From: Branchiostoma belcheri
Taxonomy: Eukaryota; Chordata; Leptocardii; Amphioxiformes; Branchiostomatidae
NCBI RefSeq assembly: GCF_001625305.1
Contig: NW_017803909.1
Coordinates: 5,283,168 to 5,347,167, forward strand
Direction of reading: 5' to 3'
Length of the DNA: 64,000 nucleotides
Part shown: one piece after another, positions 34,572 through 44,775 of the stretch
Layout of the letters: each line of letters begins with the position of its first letter
Position numbering within the stretch: the stretch's first letter is position 1
Notes under the pieces: generated by a model
The model's input: only the letters and a program-made list of their open reading frames with translations
Told to the model about the DNA's origin: nothing
Database searches by the model: none
Program-made: the position numbers and the translations under genes

Positions 34572-36509
34572 AGTTGAGATCGAAAACGAAATGAGCTATT
34601 GGTAAAATGAGTGGCCGCGAATCGCCAAAGAACTGTGTCTTTATTGTGAAAAAAAAAAAACCGAATGAACATGACGGTACATTTCATTCCTAGGAATTGA
34701 AGGGACGAGATCGTATTGTGATGTGCCGTAAAATGACTCATATAGCTGCCTACTATTGTATTTATAGAGCGGTCCGTACGTACACCCTACACTGAGAGTA
34801 TCATCACTAGACGCCGTCTTCAGCCAACACGTGCACGTTTTAAGATAGAGTGTGGCCCGGATTCCCGGAGATTCCATGATTTCAATATATTGAAGGCAGC
34901 ACGCGTCTTTCCCTTCTATGAGCATGGCTAAACAATGAAAGCATAGTATGTCAAGTGCTACTCATAGTTACAGATTGACAGTGTAGATTTCATATTCACT
35001 CTACAAACGCACGCTCGACCCTAGCTCTGATTGACAACGGATAAACAGTTCTAGTTTCTAGGAGATGTCGAGCTTTTGTAATATGTCTTAAAAGAAACTA
35101 AATTTCCCGCCCAGACACCCATACATGTACATCTTGTGACAGTGAAAAGAAGCTGTTTCATGGCGATATCCGTCTACCCGTCCAGCTGGCTGTAAATCAT
35201 ACCACAGTTGGAGTGTTGTTGCTTAATGCCCAGAGATTCGTAAATTATGTATGATGAATGCAGCGATGAGACCTGGCGTCCATAAAAACCACACTCCGTA
35301 TGTTCGCTCGCTGATAATGGGCGATGTTGACAGAAGACTTGAAGAAAAGCCCACTTGTTGTACAGTCATGTCTTCTTATCGACAACAATGTGTGCTGAAC
35401 TGTGCTGTCAGGAACATGTAGTTAGTCGATGTTTTATCATTATTTCATCATAGGGATATATTTGCAATGATTGGTTTTATCATCAATGGGGTTAAGGAAT
35501 TTAATTCAATTCCGAAGTGGCTAATGGTCTGAACTACGTGCCCAGGACAAATATTTCTGATCTCCCCAACCAAGTCCTTTTTGCAATATAGCCATCTTAC
35601 GTTGCGTCAAATGAGTCTTGCGACTCTATCAGTAGAATTCCTACATTTCCAGTCGTTTGTTTTCGCCTGTGGTGAATCATGATATGAATAAAGGATTGGT
35701 CTGAAGACGGCAGATGTTCTAAGAGGATAAGTCTCCGAGTTGTCGATATTAATATGATTGTGAGCTATCGCGGAGTCCCCCGCGTCGCGGTAGCTCCTGA
35801 TACATTCCTGGCGCCGTGCCAGAACACAAATTGAGTAATTTCATAAACCGTTGGAGTCAAGGGTCAGCCCTGCTCCCCGGGGCGGCGTTAGGTGCAGACG
35901 GCGCTCCGTTGAGCTGATGAGATGAGCCCTGGCTGAGGAGTTCTTTTTACGGTCGGCACGATATTAGTGCCTGTCCGGGAGGAGAGATGCGGTGCTGGAT
36001 TACGTCCCTCTGTATGACGGCCGTGCCTGGGAGGACCGAGGAGTGAAGGTCTGCTGGGGTTTGTGCACGTCACCCTGCCGGGGTCTGTCCATCATCACCC
36101 GCCACAGCTAGCCCGCGCCACGACTGCGCAAGTACCGGCAGACCCGCGGAACGCGAGGGTGTGAGGAGGACGCAGCCTGAGCGGTACCCTGCAGGTGACG
36201 CAGACCTTACGTGACTAGGCAGTACACAGACAACCTCAAGGTGCATGGACCGTCAGTTTTTGGACGTGAACGAATCGGACGGGACATACCGCAGAATTCG
36301 CGGGTGCTGATATCAGGCTTGTCCCTGCGTGAGGATTTGGCAACTCGCTGACTGGAGCATTACGCTGACTGACAGGTGCATTCTCAGAGATATCGTGTCA
36401 GCGCACGAACAGGCCTGTCTGGCAGCCGTCCGCGTGTCATCGCGTCATTTTCACACCTGTACCTCTTTACTACAGCGGGGATTTTACTGGAAGCTATCTT
36501 TGGAAGAAG

Positions 36510-39500
36510 ATGCAGCGTCGAGGACCGGACGTGTCTGTTTGGGCCGCTCGGAAACGGTCGTCAGGCCGCGTGGGACGTCGTTTGTTGACGTTAGGCGTCG
36601 CCTTCATCGTGACGGTTTGCTTACAGCTTGCTTTCTCTAGAACATTCTCGACTGGAGACCGCCGCAACGTGCTGAATCCTACAACAGCAGCGAGCTGCAG
36701 AGACTAAAGGCGACTGAAGTCAGGGTCAGACGTCCTCTCTACGTCGCGGTCCAGACGACCACTAGACACCTGCGCACGTACGTGTCCGCGATACAGAACA
36801 CCTGGGCGTCCAAGACAGACGACGTGCATGTAGAATTCTTCGTCGACGCTTCGGGAAAGACGAGCTCAGAGGCTCTCCGCTACCCTATCGTGGGTCTGAA
36901 CGGGACGGGAGCCGGGACAGACGAGACGCGGGTGCTGAAGTATCTGTGCGAGCGCCGGTGGTTCGATTTCGACTGGTTCGCCCTGGCCAGAGACCAGACA
37001 TACGTCAAGACCGATGAAGTGGTTACTTTCCTGAGACAGAAAGACAAACGAGAGGAGGTAAGCTCATAAGTCAATCGTAATGAAACTATTATCTAGCAAT
37101 AATGAGAACGCCCCCTCTCCCAAAGCATCTTCAAAATGTCATTCTGGAATCCATCCCGTGTGGCTTTAGATTGAAAGACATTTCAGTCATTCGGTGATAC
37201 ATGGTTAGGATTGCAGCTATCTTGCGGCAAACAGAAAGCAATTAAGCCGGAGAGCATTGCTGTGTTATTATTGCATTGGCAAGCTCCGTCTGATGTATGG
37301 CCCATCTAACGTGAAGTAACATCACACGCCATATGTCGGCAGCTATGTTGTTTCTTCGGGGCTCGGCAATGTCTGCCTGTGGATTTGTAATTTGTCATTT
37401 TGCGCAATTGTTGAGGCTTTCATTACGGTTGTCTGAGATAACATTGAGCCGTGCTGTATCGGTGTTAGCGTGTGTTGTCATCACGAGAGGCACCCACGGA
37501 TATCCATCATGGTTTCACCTCCGGAACTCTCATTCAAGCCCCGGTGACAAGGCCGAGCGAACCGTGTCAACCCAAGGACGACCGATAGTCTGTATTTCTG
37601 ACATATCTACAGCCGGTGTGATGACTAATAATATGTGTGTGTTGTGCTCGGTGCGTGCAGAGGGACTGTAAATGTGTGAATGGAGATTCCCGGCCCGATA
37701 TAGGAGACAATCTGTTCTGTCTGGCCGTAACCTCCAATGCTCAATACCCTCATCCTGAGTGGGCAATTTTCCCCGCGATTTTACGCTTGACTGAGTCTGA
37801 CCACGAAAGTCCCCAGGGCATTCGGACGGGGTTATCGCGCGTGAGTGTGTGTGTCTGTGCTGGTACGTAGTTACCCTGGGTGCCAAGCCTGTAGTATCGG
37901 GCTGTTAGCCGTTTTCCTTCGGCAGCCAAGAGCCCCTTCCCCGCCCATCTAAATTACCACTACGGGGGAGTGGAGCCCGAGGGGAGTTTGGCTGGCCCTA
38001 AAACTAAGGGCCAGCCAAACTCCCCCCGATCTAGTCTCCCCGTAGCGGTAACTTAGACCCGCGGGCGAAGGGCTCTTGGCTGTCGAAGGGCATTGCTACC
38101 GGCCCGAATCGAGTTTGGCATCCAGGGTAGTACGTAGTAGTAAGGATACTGCGTCAATAGCGATCAACAGACCGACGAAGAGTGATGAAGTTTAGCCAGT
38201 CTAACAGGTGACGTGATCCCTGCAATGCAGGGCTGCCCCCGTCCATAAAACAAAAAACCTTTTACGCGTCCCTCGCGAGGTGTGCTGGGATCGCTTACAG
38301 TTCGTCTCTGGCATTGGGGTGTCCTGACGCGTTAGAAAACAGATAACTCAGCGTAGATCATGTAGGCATAAAAGACGGTAAAATGCCATGATACGCCTAC
38401 GAAATGATGAAGAAAAGTCTGTTCCTTCTCCGTGGCTCCTGTCAAAACATGTCTTTAGCACGGAGTCTTTTCTTGAAGTTCTATCGCTCCATCTCGGAAG
38501 AGTTGGCTCACGATTCATCTCACTTAAGGCACAGCCGGAGATTCGCACAGGATAAGCGCATTACACTTCTGTTTCCTAAAGATAGACGCCTCAAAACCCC
38601 GTCTGTAAAAGTCGTTCATACGGCTAGTTACACTACTCATATATGGGGTGTGGACCCATACGAACAATCTGCTCTCTTTCCACTAACAGACTTTTATCAA
38701 CTTGTCAACGTGAAGATGGGGGAAAATATCAGAGCCTTTAAGCTCAGTTTGAAACTTCTGGTCGCTTAAGAACGGATTCTAGGAAAAATCTTAGAATACG
38801 CTTTTCCTTAGCCTCCTTCGCAGACTTGTAGGCGTTATTTTTTCGGTGAGCAACGCGAATTATGCCGCAGTGGGACGGCAAAACTCCCTCGGCGGCAAAA
38901 CCGTCCCACTGCGGCACAACTCGCGTCGCTCACCGAGAAAAAATAACGCCGCCACCCTAGCTACAAGTCTGCGAAGGAGGCTAGTTTTTCCTGCTCCTTG
39001 CCTCAAAATTTCAATCGCTTCGTACGCGTAGTCATAGCTGATTTTTCAGCTGGGACACAAACGTCATTTATAACCTTAAGACCAAATGACGCCCAAGGGA
39101 AGATGCTCCGATTGGTAGAGGGAGAGATGAGTAAAGACGGTCAGATGTGCTGGCATTTGTCAGGGACTAGATAATTTTAACAGTGCTCGAGGCCTGTTCA
39201 GAGTAATTCTGATTCAGTATCACTCACTACATGCTATCTATAATTCGTCATTCGATGTACATCGGTATCTATACACATCAGTGTCATTGCTATGTGATTC
39301 TCACTGGCAATATGTCAACTTTGATGACATCATATGTTGACATCACCTACTATCCCCCCATATCTGATTCCGTATCACTACATGCTACCTATAATTCGTC
39401 ATTCGATGTACATCGGAATCTATACACATCAGTGTCATCCCTATGTGATTCTAACGGGAATTTGTCAACTTTGATGACATCATATGTTGCTATCAGCCCT

Positions 39501-42500
39501 GTTCGCCCCCCCCCCATATCACAGAGACAATTACCTGACTTTTTTAATATTCCAACATATAATCACAAGACGTTTTTTCAACTTATATTAATGTCGCCAC
39601 CAACACAGGGGACAATACAATACTAGTACTCATTTTCACCTGAGTAAAGTGAGGAAAGTCATGTAAGGGCACAAGATCGGTGTCATGTCAGGACTCGAAC
39701 CCGGGACCTCTTGGCTCAGAGTTACTTGACTGGTTACGCCGAATACTGCCAGAGTTCACTGCCCTCCTTCTGTACTAGAAAAAGGTCACCATTTGTGAGA
39801 AATCCCTCAGGAAATACAAAACCTTCACACAGAATCAACATGACAAGTGGGCAGTATACTGGAATAAGCCTCCGCCAGCTATGAATGTAACCACTCTACC
39901 GCGATAACCAGGCTTTCTCGTAGCGTATCAAGAACGGCAGATCTATTGCATTATATAACAGACATAATAAAAGTAATCTGTCCTCTTGTAGCAAATGCTA
40001 AGGATAAAAAAATAAGTAGCCATAATCCCTTTTAAAACCAAAGAGCCACGGGATGTTGAAACAGAAATGTTAGTTATAGGTATGTTACTGAAATTTTACT
40101 GTACTCGTACATGCAACTGATGCAAGTGTTCTCACTGTATTGTTCTGAAACTAGAAATCCATTCCCACAACCATATTTACGGATTTGTAAAGGAAGCGTA
40201 AAGATATGAAATATGTTAACGTCGTATTTAGGCACACTGAAAGGTAACGGAAAGGCGGAATTTGTCTTTCAGCAGCCTTTACGAAATCGTAAAGTCTACT
40301 GAAATATTTTCTCACCTTTAATGCTTCTTTACGTATTGCGGAAAGTTTGCTTAAATATCTGTTTTCGTGCTGTGAATAAACAAAAAGGATTTAACATATT
40401 TCTGGAAATACTTTTGTATCACAACTTCGTGTTGCAACAACTCCGTAACGGCAATGATGGAACGCAGGGCACCGGGGTTCAATTTTTAATGTTTGGATGG
40501 CTCCCCGGAGAAAATAATCGTTGTTACGACAGAAATAACCCGTGCCTTTTATGCGCACTGCTAATCAAGAAACATTCACAAAACTCAGCACAACAAAGTC
40601 TCCACGTAGAGCGCTGTACCTTACAGAGGAAAGTTATAACATCATTAGAGTGCACACGGAGCGACGTGCTCACAAAATCTTTGATGTGGCCTTTGTAATT
40701 ACCAAGTCCCTTTAAAACGTGTCCTGGCGCGACCCGTCCTTGGTGCTGAAAACGTGATCAAATCGTTAGATTACAACTTCCAATCAATCCTATGGTTTCA
40801 GATGTGCAGGTGTTGCCTGTGTGATCGATATATACTGCTAATTGGATATGGATAAGGATTGTATAAAACGTACGAGTACTAGTATACGATATCTGCACAC
40901 ATTTAACTGGCACATCACAGCGGTATGCCAAATTATTAATGACACTTATAGGTCATAAGAATTCTACAAAAGTCTCCCACAGCGTTGTTTTGTACTGTCA
41001 CTTTGTGCTGAACAAAATGTAGGGTTAAAAGGAAACAATAAAGAATCTGAGAAGTAAAAAAAATGGTCTACAGATATGCTATATATCTATCGATTGTTGA
41101 GATATATTGTAACATTATCCAACAAAGGCCTACGTGAGTTTGTTTGCGTGAAAGATGCCGTATCCAGCAGAGCTCTAAATCTCCAATTCAGATTATACCC
41201 TAAAGCACCAGTATATATTGGAACCAGTACATACTCTTTCAATCAGCTGCAGGCAGTTCAATAACCATGGTCTTCGGACAAAAACAACAACTGCACCTGT
41301 TTTCTGTAGGCTCATGATCTTGGGATAATGTTTTCAGGAAGTATGGTATTAATGTAACAAACTTTCTAACATGATTCTGATGTTTATGTTTACCAAAGGA
41401 AAACATATCGTTTTTGCTCTGTTATATCTTCTTCTTCTCCAAACAAATAAGGTCAATGACCTGAACCGGACGTCTGTCACCATGGTAACTAGAGTTGGGT
41501 TACATCATGTTGCAATTTTATAGCAGGAGGGATTTAGACTCCTGTCTGACCATATATATTAATGTGTTTGAGTACGAATTAAAAGAGCAGATCATATGCG
41601 AAGGTAAATATTATGCATTTGTAAATGTTACCTTTCTAGTTCTTTGTTCTTTTTTGTACCCTGCAGGTTATCGTGGGTCACATGGGGGAGGTATTGCTGG
41701 GTGAGGCAGGCTGGGAACGCTGTGCGGACAGTGATGTGGAGGACATGACGTTTTCCTCCGTCCTGGACGCCAGTGTGACGATCTTCAGCGCACCCGCCTT
41801 CAAAGGTGACATGCATAACTCCGTACATTAAGTAACAACAAGTACAAACAAACTTTTGTTATGTTTACCGAAGGATGTAGGAAAACATTGTTTTTGCTCT
41901 GTTTCTTCTTCTTCCGTTCCAAATAAATAAGGTCAATGACCTGAACCAGACGTCTGTCACCATGGTAACATCATGTTGCAGTTTTATAGCAGGAAGGATT
42001 TAGACTCCTGTTGCCATATATATGAATGTGTTTGGGTAAGAATTATCAGAGCAGACCAAATGCGAAGGTAAACATTATGCATTATGGCTTCCAAGTTTTA
42101 TATTTGCATCACCGTGAAGTAAAAACCAAGTCGTTGCCGTCTCCCTGCCAGCCCCAGCTGTCCCCATCCCAGGATAAACAGACACATTAAGCCGGAAATA
42201 TCATAAAGGGAAGTCATTTTTCAGCAGTAAGTTTCCCATTGTGTGAGTTTATGAAGCGGAAGAGCAGTGTATCGGCAGGAATAGGACGTTAGGGGCACGT
42301 TATCACATACATGACTGGATCCAGGGCCCTGTACTGGCAATGGCCCTGCCTTTGTAAGCACTTCAAATCCATTCATTAGTAATAGCCTTCGTGGGTCTGT
42401 TATTTCCTTACTGGAATAATCTTGACCACATTTAGAAAATTTTTTTCATGAGGTGGATAAAAACATCCATACAGATTTTGCTTGTTTGCTTTCTTGAAAT

Positions 42501-44499
42501 TTGGCTTCGCCAGAGTAGTATCGGCGTTTGTGGCTGATGTAGAGCGTTATTCCCAACATTATCGTCTTTTTTTATTCTCCCACGTCGTTATGATTCGAAT
42601 CACGATAAACGACGTGGCTGATATCGCCTCCTTAGGGCGGCTCAATTTCCTACGATCTTATTCCAAATTGACGTAATATATCCATATCTTATCGCGAAAA
42701 ATGCATCCGTAATCACATTATTCCAGCTGCCCAATCAAATCTGTTCTTGAACGAGAAACTAGTCCAGACCCGTTTACTTCAATAACAAGAAAATATCAGC
42801 TTGTTTTGCGCTTGTCGATACGTGTTACCCACTTTCTTATTGAGCGATATCTTCGTTAGGAAACAAAATAGACTAGAAAAGCAATTTTCTTATCAAAAAT
42901 TGATCTTCAGTCCCTCAGCCACCTGCTTGAGTATAATACCAATTCTGAGGCGCTGCTGATCATGCAATATAAGTGTCAGAACAAATGACGAGTGATCCCC
43001 GTGCTGACAGGATCTGATGACACGCGGGGGACGAGCGTGCTGTTTATTAAACCTGGAACCAGGCGGGGGCCGCTCTCTGGACAGATATGGATACTTTTCC
43101 TGCGTGATCACCGTTAACTTTACGGCGTGGACGGATGGTTGGCATGGAGTGTTTCACGTTACCAATTTGAATTAGAGTGAGAATAAGGTCACGTGTTTGT
43201 AAACCGTAACTCTCGCGAGATCACGTCGTGAAGTGATTGGTCATCCTGATGAAGGCAAGAGTGGTCGCTGAAAATCTCTGTATGTGTAAATTGTGTGTTG
43301 GAATTAAGTTCAACGTTTTACTATGATTACTACACAGATGAACTTTCATGATAATTTGAATTAATGTTGTCGGAGGAAGATCGCGGACAGCTAGGTCATA
43401 ATGGCTTTTATCTTCCCCTCGCATATATCCTTTTGTTATGTTATGTTTATTTTATTACTTTGATTATATGCCAATAAATAAACAAACAAACAAACGATCC
43501 AGGGACACGTATGCACTCGATGGTCCTGTCCAGGGGAGGATCTAAACATCTAAACAAGTACTTTATAATGCCATACTCTCATAAGTGTTACTTCAGAGTG
43601 GTAGCTATGTCCTCTTACATGTATTTGAATTTTTTTATAAAGATTGAAATCCCCGTTTACACCTACACAATTACCTATTTGCATGGTTTGATTATGAGTG
43701 TTGTTGTTTTTCTCTGTAGAGATCTGCTCAACTCTCGCCATGTGCGAGAAGCAGTCTCGCGAGAGGACGGAGAGCCAAAGCAAATGTTTTGCCAACTACA
43801 TCGTCCAAGTCTGCGGCACAAAGACGACTAAAGTACGTACAAATGAAACTACGACTTATATACAACATAATGCCTCATGTTTGGTTTACTGAGTCTTTCA
43901 GCTTGAGCTTATTGAAATACCCAATCTCTGTGTGAAATAACAATAACTGTGTGAAAATGCCGGAATAATAATACTTTTTTAAATCAGAGATGTACAGTGC
44001 AATCGTGTTTCTTTATCTGCCCATATTCAGTTGCTTCATGGAGGTAGAAAAATCAAATGTGATTTTTCTACCTCCATAGTCGCTTTAACTCTGGAGCTCG
44101 AAGTTTTTGACATACATGTACAGTCATACAAAGTCCTTTACAGATCTACGCAGAATGTTATGGTACTAGTATTTAGAACTACGCCAGGTTGTTAGACGTC
44201 AGCACATGTCTTAGAATATACTAGTAGCTTACACAGAAAGATGATGTGTACATATTAACCATATGAATTTGACGTCCTATCTTATCCAGTATTCCCGGCT
44301 GTTCTATGAGGCACAAGTCGAGCCCACGTACTCTGGCCAATCCAGCGTCACTTCCGGGCCTTTCGATCCTGACTTCCTCTGGAGGAACACCCATGTGACG
44401 TCGGCTCTGACGCTATTTCCGGTGAAGGACGCAAAGACAACTTACCAGCTGTATCACTACTTCCACGGAGCGGACTACAGCATCAGGAGGAGCTCCTGA
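36510..44499 (+). CDS. Chondroitin-synthase-related protein, Fringe-like half (paralogue B), exon 1 frameshifted
   Basis: Exons 36510-37057, 41667-41805, 43720-43832 and 44290-44499. Exons 2 and 3 have exactly the lengths (139, 113 bp) and phases of paralogue A. Exon 1 starts MQRRGPDVS with an anchor (LLTLGVAFIVTVCLQLAF). That frame ends at TAA 36705, while the conserved domain (RRPLYVAVQTT, QNTWASK, VEFF, FDWFALARDQTY, FLRQK) continues in another frame open from 36641, so one base appears missing. Later exons give GEVLLGEAGWERC, KCFANYIVQVC, YSRLFYEAQ, VTSALTLFP and YQLYHYF, then stop. The catalytic DD pair of A is RDQ here. It could be a recent pseudogene or an assembly error; conserved splice sites and coding downstream favour an error or a young lesion. 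No C-terminal transferase domain. Confidence 0.65.
37872..38129. mobile_element. Foldback element, 258 bp, 9-bp target duplication
   Basis: Almost the whole element is an inverted repeat. It begins TACCCTGGGTGCCAAGC and ends TTTGGCATCCAGGGTA. Inner arms are CTTCGGCAGCCAAGAGCCC and its complement, and GGGCCAGCCAAACTCCCC. It is flanked by perfect direct GTACGTAGT at 37863-37871 and 38130-38138. Nine bases is typical of Mutator-like elements. It lies in intron 1 of paralogue B. No ORF. Confidence 0.8.
38809..38984. mobile_element. Second foldback, 176 bp, unrelated sequence
   Basis: Left TAGCCTCCTTCGCAGACTTG and right its complement. The centre has GCCGCAGTGGGACGG and CCGTCCCACTGCGGC around a short loop. 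I could not define a target duplication. It lies in intron 1 of paralogue B. Confidence 0.65.
39209..39514 (+). repeat. Two tandem units of ~155 bp
   Basis: 'ataattcgtcattcgatgta' followed by 'catcgg', 'tctatacacatcagtgtcat' and 'aactttgatgacatcatatg' occurs twice. Confidence 0.85.
39588..39720 (-). mobile_element. tRNA-derived SINE, copy 3 (5' truncated)
   Basis: On the minus strand: 'ccaagaggtcccgggttcga' B-box region, 'gacaccgatcttgtgccctt' and the tail 'cctgtgttggtggcgac'. Confidence 0.7.
40172..40374. repeat. GTAAAG-rich dispersed repeat, copy 2
   Basis: Counterpart of 29311-29509 in the same orientation; differences are scattered substitutions and small indels. Confidence 0.7.
41386..41642 (-). 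repeat. R260 family, copy 4, immediately upstream of paralogue B exon 2
   Basis: Ends 24 bp before the exon. Its last bases and 'tttgttcttttttgtaccctgcag' form the acceptor tract. Confidence 0.75.
41862..42087 (-). repeat. R260 family, copy 5, just downstream of paralogue B exon 2
   Basis: Same orientation as copy 4, beginning 57 bp after the exon. It lacks the final 'gctttgcaaatgttaccttt' end. Confidence 0.7.
43140..43365 (+). mobile_element. Penelope-like repeat fragment
   Basis: Contains CTGATGA (43246) then 'ggcaagagtggtcgctgaaa' and 'gtgtgttggaattaagttc', and ends 'acacagatgaactttcatga'. The tail is shared with the element at 58292-58619, and the body with 12165-12330. Confidence 0.5.
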
Positions 44500-44521
44500 A
44501 ATGCCCCCAGCACTCCAGAGG

Positions 44522-44775
44522 ATACCCTGGGTGCCAAACTAGTATCGGGCCGTTGACCGTTTTCCTTCGGCAGCCAAGAGCCCTTCGCCCGCCTATCTAA
44601 ATTACCGCTACGGGGGAGTTGAGCCCGTGGGGAATTTGGCTGGCCCTAGAACTAAAATTGTACGGCCAGCCAAGCTCCTCCGAGCTAGACTCCCCGTATC
44701 GGTAATTTCAGACAGGCGGGCGAAGTGCTCTTGGCTGCCGAAGGGAACAGCTAGCGGCTCAGTTTCTGGCAGCGC
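44522..44775. mobile_element. Foldback element, second copy, 22 bp past the paralogue B stop
   Basis: Same family as 37872-38129: starts TACCCTGGGTGCCAAACTAG, with arms GGCAGCCAAGAGCCCTTCGC and complement. The right terminus has decayed, so no target duplication is visible. Confidence 0.7.

Larger units (their letters stand above)
26727..36509. other. Intergenic spacer between head-to-head paralogues A and B
   Basis: About 9.8 kb with no exon I can support. It holds SINEs (28511, 31487, 31793), a GTAAAG-rich repeat (29311), an inverted-repeat element (30630), a tandem triplication (31001), R260 copy 3 (34306), (AAAC)n tails at 32600-32624 and 34004-34036, and CpG-rich DNA from about 35760 that leads into paralogue B. 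Confidence 0.55.

Noticed and set aside
34641-34925. Minus-strand 94-codon frame with several Cys
   Set aside because: No splice partners, signal peptide or family resemblance; one end overlaps a poly-A tract.
37637-37870. Frame with DNLFCLAVTSNAQ as the missing exon of paralogue B
   Set aside because: It has a plausible acceptor, but no GGPG-like motif, no phase-0 donor and no counterpart in paralogue A.
40321-40698. 125-codon plus-strand frame
   Set aside because: Its start lies in a dispersed repeat and no domain or splice context supports it.
41076-41264. Frame with PVYIGTSTYS resembling LFLGQTG, and the similar PLYLGTLQL at about 21690-21745
   Set aside because: Neither has splice sites in the required phase 0, and they do not resemble each other beyond the short motif.
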